From Pteria penguin (taxonomy: Eukaryota > Mollusca > Bivalvia > Pterioida > Pteriidae): a DNA stretch of 64,000 nucleotides. The position numbers and the translations under genes were made by a program. A model generated the notes under the pieces. That model had not been told where the DNA came from and ran no database searches. It worked only from the letters and a program-made list of their open reading frames with translations. The first letter of the stretch is position 1. Each line of letters opens with the position of its first letter. The stretch is from assembly GCA_035048485.1 (NCBI GenBank), contig CM068583.1:48055790-48119789 (forward strand). Reading direction: 5' to 3'. Positions 34,232 through 45,282 of this stretch are shown here, piece by piece.

Positions 34232-34553
34232 TATATACTTGCTTATATTTGCTTCATACTCTGAAAATTTTTTCCCATGGGACATGAGCATGCCAGGTTT
34301 TAACAAGGCTAAGTTTACATCTAAACAATGAAATTGTTGTCTAGTCCTCAAACGTATATGCTTGCATTTTCAAATTACTACTTTGATTCAAGGTCATTTC
34401 TCCGAGGTAATAGTGTTCTTCTTGACCTTGATCCAAAATCATGTCTTCAGGGTGAATGTTTCAATAATCATTGAAATTATTGTGTGTTTCCTTAACTTCA
34501 TATCGTTACTTTGATCAAACTGATGCTTCACGCAATTATTATTTATGAGACAA

Positions 34554-34830
34554 ACCGGCGTGGCCCAGTGGTTTCGCGTCGGACTCCTGATCGGGAGGCC
34601 GGGCTTCGTGTCCCGCTCTGCTCATGCCGGTGCCATGTCTTTCGGATGAGACAGTATAAACCGAGGCCCCGTGTCGTGGTATGCATGGTAAGCATAAAGA
34701 TCCCTCACTGCTTCGGGTGGGTATGTTGCCAAGATCTAAATTTGTATGCCCCGCATCAGGCAGATGCCGTCACCATATACGTGAAATATTCGTGGTGTGA
34801 CGTAAAACAAAAATCAATCAATCAATCAAT
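34554..34830 (+). mobile_element. tRNA-derived SINE, copy 1
   Basis: The tRNA-like head has an A box (TGGCCCAGTGG) and a weakened B-box region (GGGCTTCGTGTCCCG). A conserved body follows (TCTTTCGGATGAGACAGTA, GCCCCGCATCAGGCAGATGC) and a tail of AATC repeats. A perfect 13-bp target duplication, ATTTATGAGACAA, flanks it (34541-34553 and 34831-34843). The second copy is at 39606-39892 on the other strand. It lies in the sense orientation within the receptor gene's intron 4. Confidence 0.92.
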
Positions 34831-34959
34831 ATTTATGAGACAAGACTTTGTCATAACTCATGAACTTGGCTCAGTTGACGATTTCCCTATGTGAAGGTCA
34901 CAGTGAGCCTATATACCTAAGAAACTTTGCAATAATAATGATTTATTTATGAGTGGCAT

Positions 34960-36120
34960 GTTCTTGATCTTCGTTGCCTCCAAACTGCTGTGATGTTGTG
35001 CTGCTGGGCCACTGAGTCATCAGACGAGTCCATCCGTCGCTGGATGTTTCAATCCCTAACTCGGAACATTCTCAGTGGGTCAGCAAGAGGTGATCAGTCT
35101 CCTGCCCACAATGATCTAGCTTCCAGCTACTCTCATTGACATTGCGTCTCATCCACAGCCATTAAGACATCTTTCAGCTGCTTGTGCCATGTTGTTGATA
35201 GTCTGCCTCCTTGATCTTTACTGGGTAGCAAGGGCTCCTAGCATCTTCCAGCATGACTTCGATAGAAATCTCCTGGCTTCAACCTCTGTTGGGAAGGACC
35301 ATGTCCTTTACCCCTGAACTGTGCACTACTCCACCATTTCTACGTACTTTGTTGCCTTCCTTTCGTGTGCCTCTTGCGTTCTGGTCTCTCATGGTACTGT
35401 CAACTGTTAGTTAGACCCTCCGCCAGACACTTTCAGAATATTTCCATCATTTTCCTTAAAATTTTTACCAGATAAATATATCTTCTCAAGGTCTACCATT
35501 AGTTTCCAGTTATTTGCTCCTCCGAAAATACTAGTTATCTGTTTCCTGTCCTTGGCTGGTGTCCTCCTCTGACGTAGCCGATAAATTTGCCTGTGCAGTG
35601 CTGTTTCTTTCTTCCGCTCGATCTCCAATGTGTGGGCTACTTACTGTTCGAAAGACCTGGTCGTGTCTCCAGCGATATCTGCCTTGTTGGAAGGCCAACT
35701 TGCAGGATGACAGGATGTGCTCAAGCGTTACAATTTCCTGACAGAGGTGGCACTTTGCTTCGTTTTTCAACCCCAGTTCCGTAGATTTGCTTATTTTGGA
35801 AGGACACCATGCACTGCCATCAAGATGAATGGGAGCTGTACCTCCAAATGTTGTCCCACGTCAGCTTCCTTTTCTCTCTTTCTCATCGTGTCCATGACCC
35901 TTGGGTGCACATCTCTACCGCTTTGACGTATCTGCTCTTATCTCCTGCAGTACCAGTTCCCATCTCTCACTGGTTCTGGCACCTCTCCATCTGGTGTACC
36001 TCTGCTGCCCTAGTCCAAGCCTCCCATGCTACTGCCTTGGTTATCGACCACTTCCTCCTTGTTCTGACTTCAACACCCGTACCTCTGACTTTCTCATACC
36101 TCGAGTCTTTCATTATTATC
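34960..36120 (-). pseudogene. Non-LTR retrotransposon C-terminal remnant
   Basis: On the minus strand, across several frames, the conserved pieces are GSWTRW, then LTWDNIWRYSSH, then the zinc-knuckle-like CHLCQEIVTLEHILSSC followed by GRYRWRHDQVF. I know this order from C-termini of invertebrate non-LTR or related polyproteins. Multiple stops and frameshifts make it a pseudogene. A downstream piece (WLWMRRN near 35150) fits the tail of the same protein. Confidence 0.55.
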
Positions 36121-36196
36121 TATATTCATGTATTGTATAGCTCCATGGTGACTTCTGCCACATAACTGAGCCAGTAACTCCTCTGTTTTCTTTCTT
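36121..36196 (+). mobile_element. PLE-B 3' end scrap
   Basis: Reverse complement of the shared PLE-B terminus: TATATTCATGTATTGTATAG at the left and AACTCCTCTGTTTTC at the right. It is 76 bp long and lies next to the non-LTR remnant. Confidence 0.75.
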
Positions 36197-36661
36197 CAGG
36201 GTCATGATAAGTCTGGCCTTCCCGTGGCAGCTGTAGTTTAGTTCAAATTCAATGTCATAACAAAAAACTGTGTCCAATGAACTTTTGCAATGATTGATCT
36301 TTTCCATATGTGCGTATGACTTAGATTTCCTCCAAAGTGCAAGGCTGTATACGATCATTTTCTAATAGAGGCTAATTGTTTCGTTATAACAGCTGTTAGG
36401 ATGCATGGCTTTGTGGTGGCCTTATTACATTTATGAATGCGCGTAAGCTTACACTGTTTCATTTATAAGTAGGATGGTATAGCTCGGAAGTGCATTTACT
36501 GTACTGGTTGATTTTGTTTCTTTTATGTTATATTTCTTTGATATCTAGTACATAAAACACGTACACATACCTATGAAAAACGAACGTTTTATAATTAAAG
36601 TACATTGTATTATAACAATGTGTCAATGTTTTACATGATGAATAATACATATTTATATCAG

Positions 36662-37002
36662 GTAAAGTACCAGAAGAAAGTGAACAGTTCACATCGTCAG
36701 AGAGCATCATCATATGTTATTCTGCAGATATTCTGGGGGAGAGTGGAATAGATGAATTGATAAACTTATATAGAAATACACTGAATGCAGCTATCAAAAA
36801 GTTTCCAAAATGGTATATAACACTGTTGTGTGAAATACAGGTGGACAATAGTGACCAAAATCAGTGTCATTTACTGGAGGAATGTCATAGGAACGGAATA
36901 CCTTGCTTCACGAATCATTGTTCACATGACATAGATACTATATTTATTGAGTCCATAAGGAAAAGATTGCCCAAAGTCACCAAGCCAAAATGGTCTGTCT
37001 AA
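36662..37002 (+). CDS. Ig-TM-TIR-like receptor, last exon with stop codon
   Basis: The final exon begins after TATATCAG and joins in phase to 33837 (T plus GT gives Cys). It ends at TAA 37000-37002. It encodes the rest of the TIR-like domain: SIIICYSADILGES matches the usual beta-strand and loop where TIR proteins read 'IIVLSxxY', KWYITLLCEI is a second strand, and FIESIRKRLPK sits where the box 3 FW region would be (no FW dipeptide is seen). The two TIR-like exons give about 157 residues, the usual TIR size. The visible protein is 351 residues. A possible polyadenylation signal AATAAA lies at 37072-37077. Confidence 0.72.
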
Positions 37003-37071
37003 TTATCAAAATGTGTGGTGAACAAGTAACACGCCGTGTTTTGCTACAGGTATATGCGAAGGGGCATATAA

Positions 37072-37077
37072 AATAAA
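37072..37077 (+). promoter_or_regulatory. Candidate polyadenylation signal of the receptor gene
   Basis: AATAAA lies 70 bases after the stop codon of the receptor gene. It is the first canonical hexamer downstream. In such AT-rich DNA the hexamer is common by chance, so only its position supports it. Confidence 0.4.
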
Positions 37078-38550
37078 TCATTTTAGAATATTCTTAAGCA
37101 TGTTTTCTTTACGTCTTTCATTAAAATTTTCAAACTGGATGGAATATTATGTATTCAGACATTACAATCCCAGCGTCTAGCATTTTGTTGGAAGTTGCAG
37201 ATAATTAATGGAATCAGCCAGCCATTATTACTGTACATAACGTATATTCTATTTCGACACAGAATTAAACTCCTAGATATCCTTGAATATCTACAGGTTT
37301 GGTATCTTTTCTGACTTTGTATGTCTAGTGTATTTCCTTATGATCTCGTTTTGTGTAAAATTCTCAGTGGTTCTGAATTTTGATGTTTAGACCGGTCCGC
37401 CGCAAAGCAATAACCGTCTATTGTCACGGTATATTTTAATTAAAATTTGCGTAGAGAGGTAGTATAGAAAATATGCTACAATTATTCGTTGAGAAGCTGT
37501 TATAAAAAAATTTTTAAAAAATGCGATAACGGAAATTAGAAATACAAATACTAAACGTTCATTTACGAACTCTGTATCTTTATATAAATTTCAAAAAATA
37601 TCTGTAACAATATTCATGTATACATATTCACAATGCTAGTCTAATTCCTTCGATGTACCATGCTAAACAGACTCGGTTCATCAGCCCATAAACTTGGGTC
37701 ATGGAAGTAGTACCCGGCGTATGGCAAATCACATGCGTAGTAATATAAAAAGAGGCGGGGCTTACTTAATTAAATATAAGAATTGTAATAACGAAATTAA
37801 TGCATCTGTTAATTTTGAGCAATTAAAGACATTACCTGGACAGATAGGGTATTTTCAGCATTCTAGACACGCACTTTATTGCGTGGCGGAAGTACTTTTC
37901 CACTTAAAGAAAAATTCGGTCCTTGCCAGTTTGATAACGGGGAGTTTGATATTTTGTTTTCAAAAAAGAACATTTTAAAATGCATTGTAAATATAAGGAA
38001 TGACTGTCTTTTTTTCTTGGTTCATGAGTTCATTCCCCTTGAGCCTAGGAAAAAAGACAGTTAATTAACGTAATTTTAAAATGAGTGGTAATTCACGTGA
38101 TTGACAATGAGGAAATACCATTGCAATGGCTGATTCTAGAACACTGATTTCAATTGAGTATTATAAAAAGTAAGACATCAAACGGTATTCAGTTAAAAAC
38201 ATCCCAGGATTATGTACCATAGAGGGGTAAGCATTCCCTACTGGCTGGACATGATGCCATACGATTATGTGAGCTAATAAAGCCATATTTTGTGGTAAAG
38301 GTATTACTGTATTCACAATCAAGCGGTAGTATATGAAATAATATTCATTAATGACACGTCTCTGTTCTTAATTGTTGATGATCCTTTGTCTGCTGCTGAC
38401 CTAATGAAACTGTGGAAAAATACAAAATGAAGCAGGCAGAACTGTACCTGGGGAGAAATAGTCATGTTCAAAAGCAAAACTATTAATCGACCTAGGATGG
38501 GAGACATAAGGAAAAAGACGTTACAAACATCGTCTTATATATTTGTATAA
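37078..38550. other. Intergenic stretch between convergent genes, nothing recognised
   Basis: AT-rich DNA downstream of the receptor gene. I see no gene, and no repeat that recurs elsewhere in the window. Confidence 0.4.
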
Positions 38551-38554
38551 ATGG

Positions 38555-39085
38555 TAAATAGTATTGCTCCACCTTACTTATTTAGTTTGGTGCCACAACG
38601 AGTTTATCAGATCAGATCAGAAATTTGCGTATTGATTCCTTATATAATGGTTCATTTAATTCTCAAACTGCAAAAACTTGCAACAATTTACCAACTGATA
38701 TGAAATTATGTAATTTGCTTTCTGCGTTTAAGTATGTTACATTCGGATATTATACATCCTCCAAAAGAGTTTAACCTCGGTCAAAGGAAGCTACAAATAT
38801 TGCACACTTGACCTCGTCTAATTGTTGCCCCCTTTAATGCTGACCTGGACATAAACCATATAGCAGATGTAGATACATGTCTGTGTGGATCTAGAGAAGA
38901 CGGGCGTCATTATCTTCTATTGTGCAATAATTATGATGAAATAAGAATTGTTACAATAAATCCAATAAATTTCGCTTTTAACATTGACATGCTTCTAGAG
39001 GTTTGTCGTTTGTATAGGGACCAAATCTGCGAAGAAATCTTATAAAAAGGCCATGAATTTATTGAAAAAAAAGAACAGGTTTCAA
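38555..39085 (+). pseudogene. Non-LTR retrotransposon (CR1/L2-like) C-terminal remnant
   Basis: Broken plus-strand frames spell the typical end of a LINE reverse transcriptase: APPYLFSLVPQRVYQIRS, then TCNNLPTDMK, then APFNADLDINHIADVDTCLC with GSREDGRHYLLLCNNYDEIR, then a Lys-rich end KKKNRF. The CxCxS ... H ... C spacing matches the C-terminal zinc motif of that group. Several frameshifts and stops are present. Confidence 0.6.
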
Positions 39086-39605
39086 TTATTATAGCTCAAC
39101 ATCATTCTCTCCTTTTTTCGTTGTTATCTGTATATACTGTTTAATGGTACTGTCTTCGGCCTTTATCAATACGTAAGTAAAAAACTGTATATAAGATTAT
39201 ATCTTGCTGTCAAATGCTTCACTTAATATGTACCGTAATATATAATACAGTAAGGTACATAATCTTGAATAAATACTGTTTACACCAATAAGCAAATGAC
39301 CAATATTGTCTAAATTATCCTGTTCAGTACATTCAGTAAGATCAGTCCTTTGTTTAACTTTAAAAAGAAAGTATACTATTTAAGTGTGATAGGTTCTACT
39401 GTATACACATTTACATAATTGCATGTAATTATAGAAATCACAAAATAGATATTATGAATGTAATGGATGCAACCTTCTAAAATACCATGCGAAATGTGTA
39501 ACGGTGTACTTTTAGGTATATTATCGATAGTCCTCTATAGAATTTGCTATTTGCAAGTCACGTTAAATGTAAAAAAGGGGAAGACGAAATTTCGAATTTT
39601 TTTTT

Positions 39606-39892
39606 TTCGATTGATTGATTGATTGATTGATTTTTGTTTTACGTCACACCACGAATATTTAACGTATATGGTGACGGCATCTGCCTGATGCGGGGCATAC
39701 AAATTTTGACCTTTGCAACGGACCCACCCGAAGCAGTGAGGGATCTTAACGTGCCATGCATACCACGACACGGGGCCTCGGTTTTTTACTGTCTCATCCG
39801 AAAGACATGACACCGGCATGACCAGAGTGGGACTCGAACCCCGGCCTCCCCATCAGGAGTCCGACGCGATACCATTAGGCCACGCCGGCTTT
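39606..39892 (-). mobile_element. tRNA-derived SINE, copy 2
   Basis: Reverse-oriented copy of the SINE at 34554-34830. Its A box (TGGCCTAATGG) is variant, but its B box (GGTTCGAGTCC) is better preserved. The tail is GATT repeats on the plus strand (39609-39630). A poly-T run lies outside both ends, so the target duplication cannot be fixed exactly. Confidence 0.9.
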
Positions 39893-40029
39893 TTTTTTTT
39901 TTTTTTTTTTTTTCGAAGACTGAAAGATAATTTCTGTCATTACTAAAACACCTGTGCAACTCATTATGGTATACATATTTTTTCTTTTCAGTTTACATGA
40001 TAGTACATGTGCTTATACATTTATGCAAA

Positions 40030-40330
40030 TTTTATACCCCCGGATCGATAGATAGGGGGTATAGTGTTTTTGTCCTGTCTATTTGTCTGTTGTCAACTTT
40101 AACCTTCGCCATAACATTTGAACCGTGAGAGATAGAGACTTCATATTAAAAGTACACCAAGGTCATTGACTTCATGACCTTGACCGTGACCTTTGATCTA
40201 CATTTCAAAAAGTTTGACATTGGTAACGTTTGAATCTTAAGAGGTAAGGCTTTCATATTTCACATGCGTATTCCCATGTGATGGAGGTGTAATCAAGATA
40301 CAGGACATTACAAACTTTGCCTTATTTGGA
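40030..40330. repeat. Dispersed 'ATACCCCCGGATCGATAGAT' repeat
   Basis: Begins ATACCCCCGGATCGATAGATAG and continues with TTGTCTGTTGTCAACTTTAA and TCATGACCTTGACCGTGACC. The same ATACCCCC / GGGGGTAT start type is seen at the element junctions near 3742 and 6540. Confidence 0.5.
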
Positions 40331-40409
40331 CTTTGCGTCCGCCAAGGGCATTCGGGTTTTTAAAGATATAATTGAAACAACAAAAGATAGATAAGAACAT
40401 ATTTTATGT

Positions 40410-40563
40410 AAAATGTCTATATACATGAATGTAGTCCATTGTGTGAACTTAAAACATTGTCTATGCATCCTGAACATACCACTAAAATGCAAATATACAC
40501 GAATATAATTCATTGTCTTAACTTTATATATTGTCGCTGCATCCTGAACATAACACTAAAATG
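40410..40563. repeat. Two-copy direct repeat of about 76 bp
   Basis: Two adjacent copies share CATCCTGAACATA and ACTAAAATG endings and ATATACACGAAT / ATATACATGAAT starts. No coding potential. Confidence 0.65.
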
Positions 40564-41424
40564 GGAACGAGAAACAGTTATTGAATAAAGTATGTTTCAA
40601 AATCAAATTCCCTAATCACATGTATTGATGGTATTCCCGGCCAGATGAATTCGAAAAGAGGTATAATGGTAGTGTACATAATTGCAGTATGCGTGATGTC
40701 ATGTTTTAGGCTTCCAAAACCACAGTAAAGGAAATACTTATCTGACCTGTTATAATGTTTTCTGTCAGCTAAACATTAAGTTATGCTTTGGATATGTTGT
40801 TTTGCAGTAGAACAGTATGGAATCATATTCTGAATGGCAAAACTATCAAGTTAGACACCTTGTAGAGTTTGCAACTTTGTAATAGTCCTTTACATCTCTA
40901 TTGGTCTATAATTTAAAAATCTATTGTAATTACACATTAATAAAAATTAGCTCATCTTTTGTATACTGAATGGATTTCTATTCTGAAATTCACAACACTG
41001 CAAATTATACTAGTGAATAATATTTTTCTGTGATCGATTGAATGTATATACAGTTTTGTCTGAACAAAGTAACAAGTCATGAAATAGTGTTCTGTACCAG
41101 TGATTGTAATGTGCTTCTTTGTACACCATGAAATCTATGTGCTATGGAACTGGTGCTGAATTGCGGTTGTTATAGTTGAGAGGATTAGATGATTCCATTG
41201 GGTTCGGTAAACAGGTAAAGATATTTATCTGAAAAAAAAAATGATGGCGAAAATACATTAATGTTTCGTTGGTAGTCTCAGTGAACGTCAATAGTCCAAC
41301 TAACTAGCAAATAAACTTAGAGTATTTATAGATAAACAGTAACCCGCAATGAAATGCCAATAATCAAACTACATGGGATGGGAAATATTACACGTCTACA
41401 ATGCGCCACTCATTCTCTGTCAAG

Positions 41425-41660
41425 AACAGGTTTCTATACGAAAGGCCGATATTTATAATAAGGACCGGTGCCTATATCAGGGGCCGGTATATATAGCAAG
41501 GGCCATTATCTATACCAAGGACCGGAATTTGTATAAGGACAGGCATGTATACGAAGGGCCAGTATCTAAGAAGGACCGGTATCTATACCAAGGGAGGGTA
41601 TCTATAATCTATACCAAGGACCAGAAAATGCACTAAGGGCTGGCATCTGTATCAAGTAAA
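41425..41660. repeat. 24-bp minisatellite
   Basis: About nine or ten degenerate copies of a unit like AAGGACCGGTATCTATACC. In one frame it encodes YTKDRYLYQGP-like repeats, but nothing else supports a gene here. Confidence 0.75.
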
Positions 41661-42562
41661 AGATATCCAGTACTTTCCTATCGTGAATTTCGAAAGCTGG
41701 CACTGTTTAAATATGTATTTGTTTTTTAAATGCCTTATAATATTGCAACAAAGTGTGTGTGGTCATATTACAAATACATGTATACTTTTGAAGACTTGAT
41801 TTGAAATCAACACATCACTTGTTAAACCGGAGATTTATTTGTCGATGGCTTACCATTTTTATGATTTCCCTACCTTAAACAACAAATAACTCGCTAAACC
41901 GTTTTTCGTACTGATAAATTTACATTATATTAACTGCAGCAGTATTTTATTTTAGTATCTAACTTAGCGTTTTGCGTTTCTGTGGTTAAACTTACTGCAA
42001 CAGTTGTCTACAGGATTATCTATTCCCGTCTGTTTTATTGTAGAAGTTCTGTTGTGCAGCAGTTTTCTCTATTATCATATTAATAATGATTTACGTCTTA
42101 CTGTGTGGTTTTTGTCTGCATGAGTATAACGATCAGAGTCTCATTGGGACGCGTTAACATATGATCACGTTTGACGTCTTACAGGAAAAAAATTATAATC
42201 GTACAACGTCAATTCTAATATTGAAATGTTTGGGTGGGGACCATTGACAACTTTATTCATAAATATGTTAACTTTGTTCTTTGATAGGTGAAACAGATTT
42301 ATAAATATAATATTTTTTGTTAATTATGTGTCAAATTTTTATTTATGATGACAATCTGTGCAGATATGTCAGATATATGCAAGATATAGTTTATTGCAAT
42401 TAAGAATCTGTCAGCATGATGTTAAACCTCACGATGCATAAAATCTCCTTCAAGCGCAAGACGCGAAGTTCTGTCATTTGTTGAAAGCTTTTTTTTAATT
42501 TTATAAATATTAATAAATATTAATAAGAGGGATAGAAATTACACAATGGTTAAGTAACTTAC
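41661..42562. other. Stretch where the missing 3' exon(s) of the shell-matrix gene may lie
   Basis: I looked for a final minus-strand laminin-G exon in phase 0 and found no convincing one. The DNA is AT-rich and shows no known repeat. Confidence 0.35.
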
Positions 42563-42642
42563 GTCGTCTAATTGACCTTTGAATGAACCATATCTTTCAC
42601 AATGACCAAACACTAAATCTGCATCCCGATTTTCAATATTTC
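42563..42642 (-). CDS. Shell-matrix-like protein, exon 6 (laminin-G end)
   Basis: This 80-base exon lies between acceptor TTTTTCAG (complement, 42643-42650) and donor GTAAGT (complement of 42557-42562). It joins in phase to exon 5 and ends at a codon boundary. It encodes ADLVFGHCERYGSFKGQLDD, the typical last strands of a laminin-G-like domain. A terminal exon must follow at lower coordinates but was not found. Confidence 0.78.
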
Positions 42643-42836
42643 CTGAAAAATTATGGAAAATGGTCATGTAAATATAGCAAGACTATTATCTGTCGTCCAT
42701 TGTCATAATTAGAAAATGAGTACAATACACAGTGCATTTACTAAAAATATTGTGAAGTATTTTAAACTCAATAAATAAAATGGGAAGAATTTATTCTATA
42801 ATGGCGTTGTAATTATTTAGGTCAAAGCTCACATAA

Positions 42837-43439
42837 TTCAGACTAAATCCTGTAAGACTCATATAATGGATATTGACTAATTCAGACTAAATCCTGTAAG
42901 ACTCATATAATGGATATTTCCAATTGATTAATTCAGACTAAATCCTGTAACACTCATACAATGGATGTTTCTAATTGACTAATTCAGACTAAATCCTGTA
43001 AGACTCATGTAATGGATATTTCCAATTGACTAATTCAGACTAAATCCTGTAACACTCATATAATGGATGTTTCTAATTGACTAATTCAGACTAAATCCTG
43101 TAAGACTCATGTAATGGATATTTCTAATTGACTAATTCAGACTAAATCCTGTAAGACTCATATAATGGATATTTCTAATTGACTAATTCAGACTAAATCC
43201 TGTAAGACTCATATAATGGATATTTCTAATTGACTAATTCAGACTAAATCCTGTAAGACTCATATAATGGATATTTCTAATTGACTAATTCAGACTAAAT
43301 CCTGTAAGACTCATATAATGGATATTTCTAATTGACTAATTCAGACTAAATCCTGTAAGACTCATATAATGGATATTTCTAATTGACTAATTCAGACTAA
43401 ATCCTGTAAGACTCATATAATGGATATTTCTAATTGACT
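42837..43439. repeat. 51-bp minisatellite in the shell-matrix gene intron
   Basis: About 12 copies of a 51-base unit starting CTAATTCAGACTAAATCCTG, with later copies nearly identical and the first ones shorter. It lies wholly within the intron between exons 5 and 6. Confidence 0.97.
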
Positions 43440-43504
43440 ACTTCTCGGTATCTCAGCATTTATTTACTGATCATATGGGAAATCATTTTCAGTTTTTGAC
43501 TTAC

Positions 43505-43595
43505 CTTCTACTGGAATGGACCTATTTCTTCCGTTAACACTTCCTGTTAATTGTTTCCCATCATAAACATATGTAATATTATTCCATCTGTCTGA
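43505..43595 (-). CDS. Shell-matrix-like protein, exon 5 (laminin-G middle)
   Basis: A 91-base exon with an acceptor AATTATAG and a GTAAGT donor. It encodes SDRWNNITYVYDGKQLTGSV, the 'W-x-x-V/I-x-x-x-Y/F-D-G' signature of laminin-G domains in PIF/LamG3-type shell proteins. It enters in phase 0 and leaves in phase 1, matching its neighbours. Confidence 0.82.
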
Positions 43596-44097
43596 CTATA
43601 ATTGAAATGATAATGATATTTTATTGTGGTATATAAATACATAGAAATAAAGATATTAACAAAACATAAATAACAAAGTCACATCTCGTGATACAAATGC
43701 ATCACGTAATAACAATTCACTGAATTAAGTGATTATGATTAATGTAAGTCATGCCACGATGATACATATAAACAGATACAATATTGATACATACACCACA
43801 AGTCATGCTGATATATGCAAATCACATGTCATCATGACACATGTAACTTGCATATCATGATAGTACATGTTCATCAGCAGGAGGGATTAGATACAAATTT
43901 GCATGTATGGAAGCACAGTCATATGAAAACTAAATAACTAGTATAATTTTGTACAACTTTTTATAGCTGTAGTGTTATAGTTGCATGATAAAGATTGTCC
44001 CGGGCATGCAGAAAATAAATGAATAGGTATGCGATAAAATAACAAAAAATATTTTATTGTAATGTTGATATGGTACCGAGTAAGGACGGTAAAGGCC

Positions 44098-44128
44098 AAT
44101 AATAATAATAATAATAATAATAATAGTA
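44098..44128. repeat. (AAT)n microsatellite within a decayed PLE-B scrap
   Basis: About ten AAT units. They sit inside 44040-44200, a decayed PLE-B piece (GTACCGAGTAAGGACGGT, then GTGGTTAACCGGTTTACGGG). Confidence 0.85.
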
Positions 44129-44338
44129 ATCGTTGTGGTTAACCGGTTTACGGGCCCACCTTCCCACTCAACACAAAAACACTACAATCAAGGAACACAT
44201 AGTTTAAAGATTATTTATGGCAACCCCCCCACCCCCCACTGTATGAAGATCAAACAAGAATAAACGCATAAAGCTATCACAAAAACATTCGATGTCGATG
44301 CAATTGACATATTAATAAAAAAGGAATGTTTTACTTAC

Positions 44339-44709
44339 ATCTATCTTTATTGTAACGTATTTTGGAACTGTATTATTTGTCGTCTTGACTACAAAGGTGA
44401 TGACGTCAGAGAAACTGTTCAGAATAATTCCCACCGAGGGTTCAATGTTAATGTTATCTTTTACGCAATTTGAAACTAATGGATGAGGGGTATCTCTGTT
44501 GCTGGAATCGGCTTTGAAACTAAATTCCAATTGAAATTTATCCTGTAAATCATATGCTTTGAAATATTCCACGCTCATATGTGTCGATCCATTTAGATAT
44601 GCGCTTCCACCTTTGACATTGACACCGTCAGCTACGATACTGACCTGGTGTGGTGAAGAATTTTCTATCATTCCATTATTGAAGTTTAATGATACCTCAG
44701 CTTCACATC
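44339..44709 (-). CDS. Shell-matrix-like protein, exon 4 (laminin-G start)
   Basis: A 371-base exon from acceptor ATTTCTAG to donor GTAAGT. It encodes the first half of a laminin-G/ConA-like domain: EAEVSLNFNNGMIENSS, then SAYLNGSTHMSVEYF and SVGIILNSFSDVITFVV. It enters in phase 1 and leaves in phase 0. The order (Cys-rich chitin-binding module, then CEAEV and a laminin-G fold) is that of the C-terminal half of PIF-type shell proteins. Confidence 0.83.
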
Positions 44710-45282
44710 CTAGAAATATGTTTTATTTATTCAGTTGTAACAAGACAGTAATGAATCAAAATATGTTTAATGCTTTGTTATATTACTTACATGGTATATG
44801 TCACTCTCTATAGGTTGAAGATTCCAGAGTGGCAAGGGAGAAACCCACCTCCACCCAATTTAAAAATACAGACTATTTGGAATAATGATGGACGCCGTCA
44901 CTTAGGATCAAACTCAATGATTTAGAAAATGAAAAGCTAAAGGTACAAACAGAAGGTCGCTATAACTACCACACAGTAATCAATTTTTATGTAAATTTAA
45001 TGCTACTAAACATGTTTACGTATTCAAAATAAATAAATAAATGAATAAATAATTAATTAAATAAGTAAAGCGTAAGACAATTTTTCTCTATAATAAAATA
45101 ACACCAACGCGACGAATTATGTTATTTTAAAATCACTTGTATGCCATGGATTGATTATAAGAACGAAGTACATTATCTTAAGTGTTTTTGAGAACCATCA
45201 CTTTATTTGGCGATTGCTGTTGATGATATAAAGTTTAAAATGAATCATTGAAATACGATCACTATCAAAAATTTACACTTAC

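Noticed and set aside
34555..34640. Possible functional tRNA gene
   Set aside because: The tRNA-like part is the head of a SINE followed directly by the SINE body, and the cloverleaf is imperfect in both copies.
34511..34894. 127-codon frame across SINE copy 1
   Set aside because: It is explained wholly by the SINE body and its tail.
41373..41636. 87-codon frame with YTKDRYLYQGP repeats
   Set aside because: It only translates the 24-bp minisatellite; there is no supporting gene structure.
41940..42180. Possible last exon of the shell-matrix-like gene on the minus strand
   Set aside because: An acceptor-like CTGTAAG exists near 42180, but the in-phase frame stops after seven codons and shows no laminin-G similarity.
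42837..43439. Regular direct repeats that could suggest a CRISPR array
   Set aside because: The 51-bp units are contiguous without variable spacers, in eukaryotic intron DNA.
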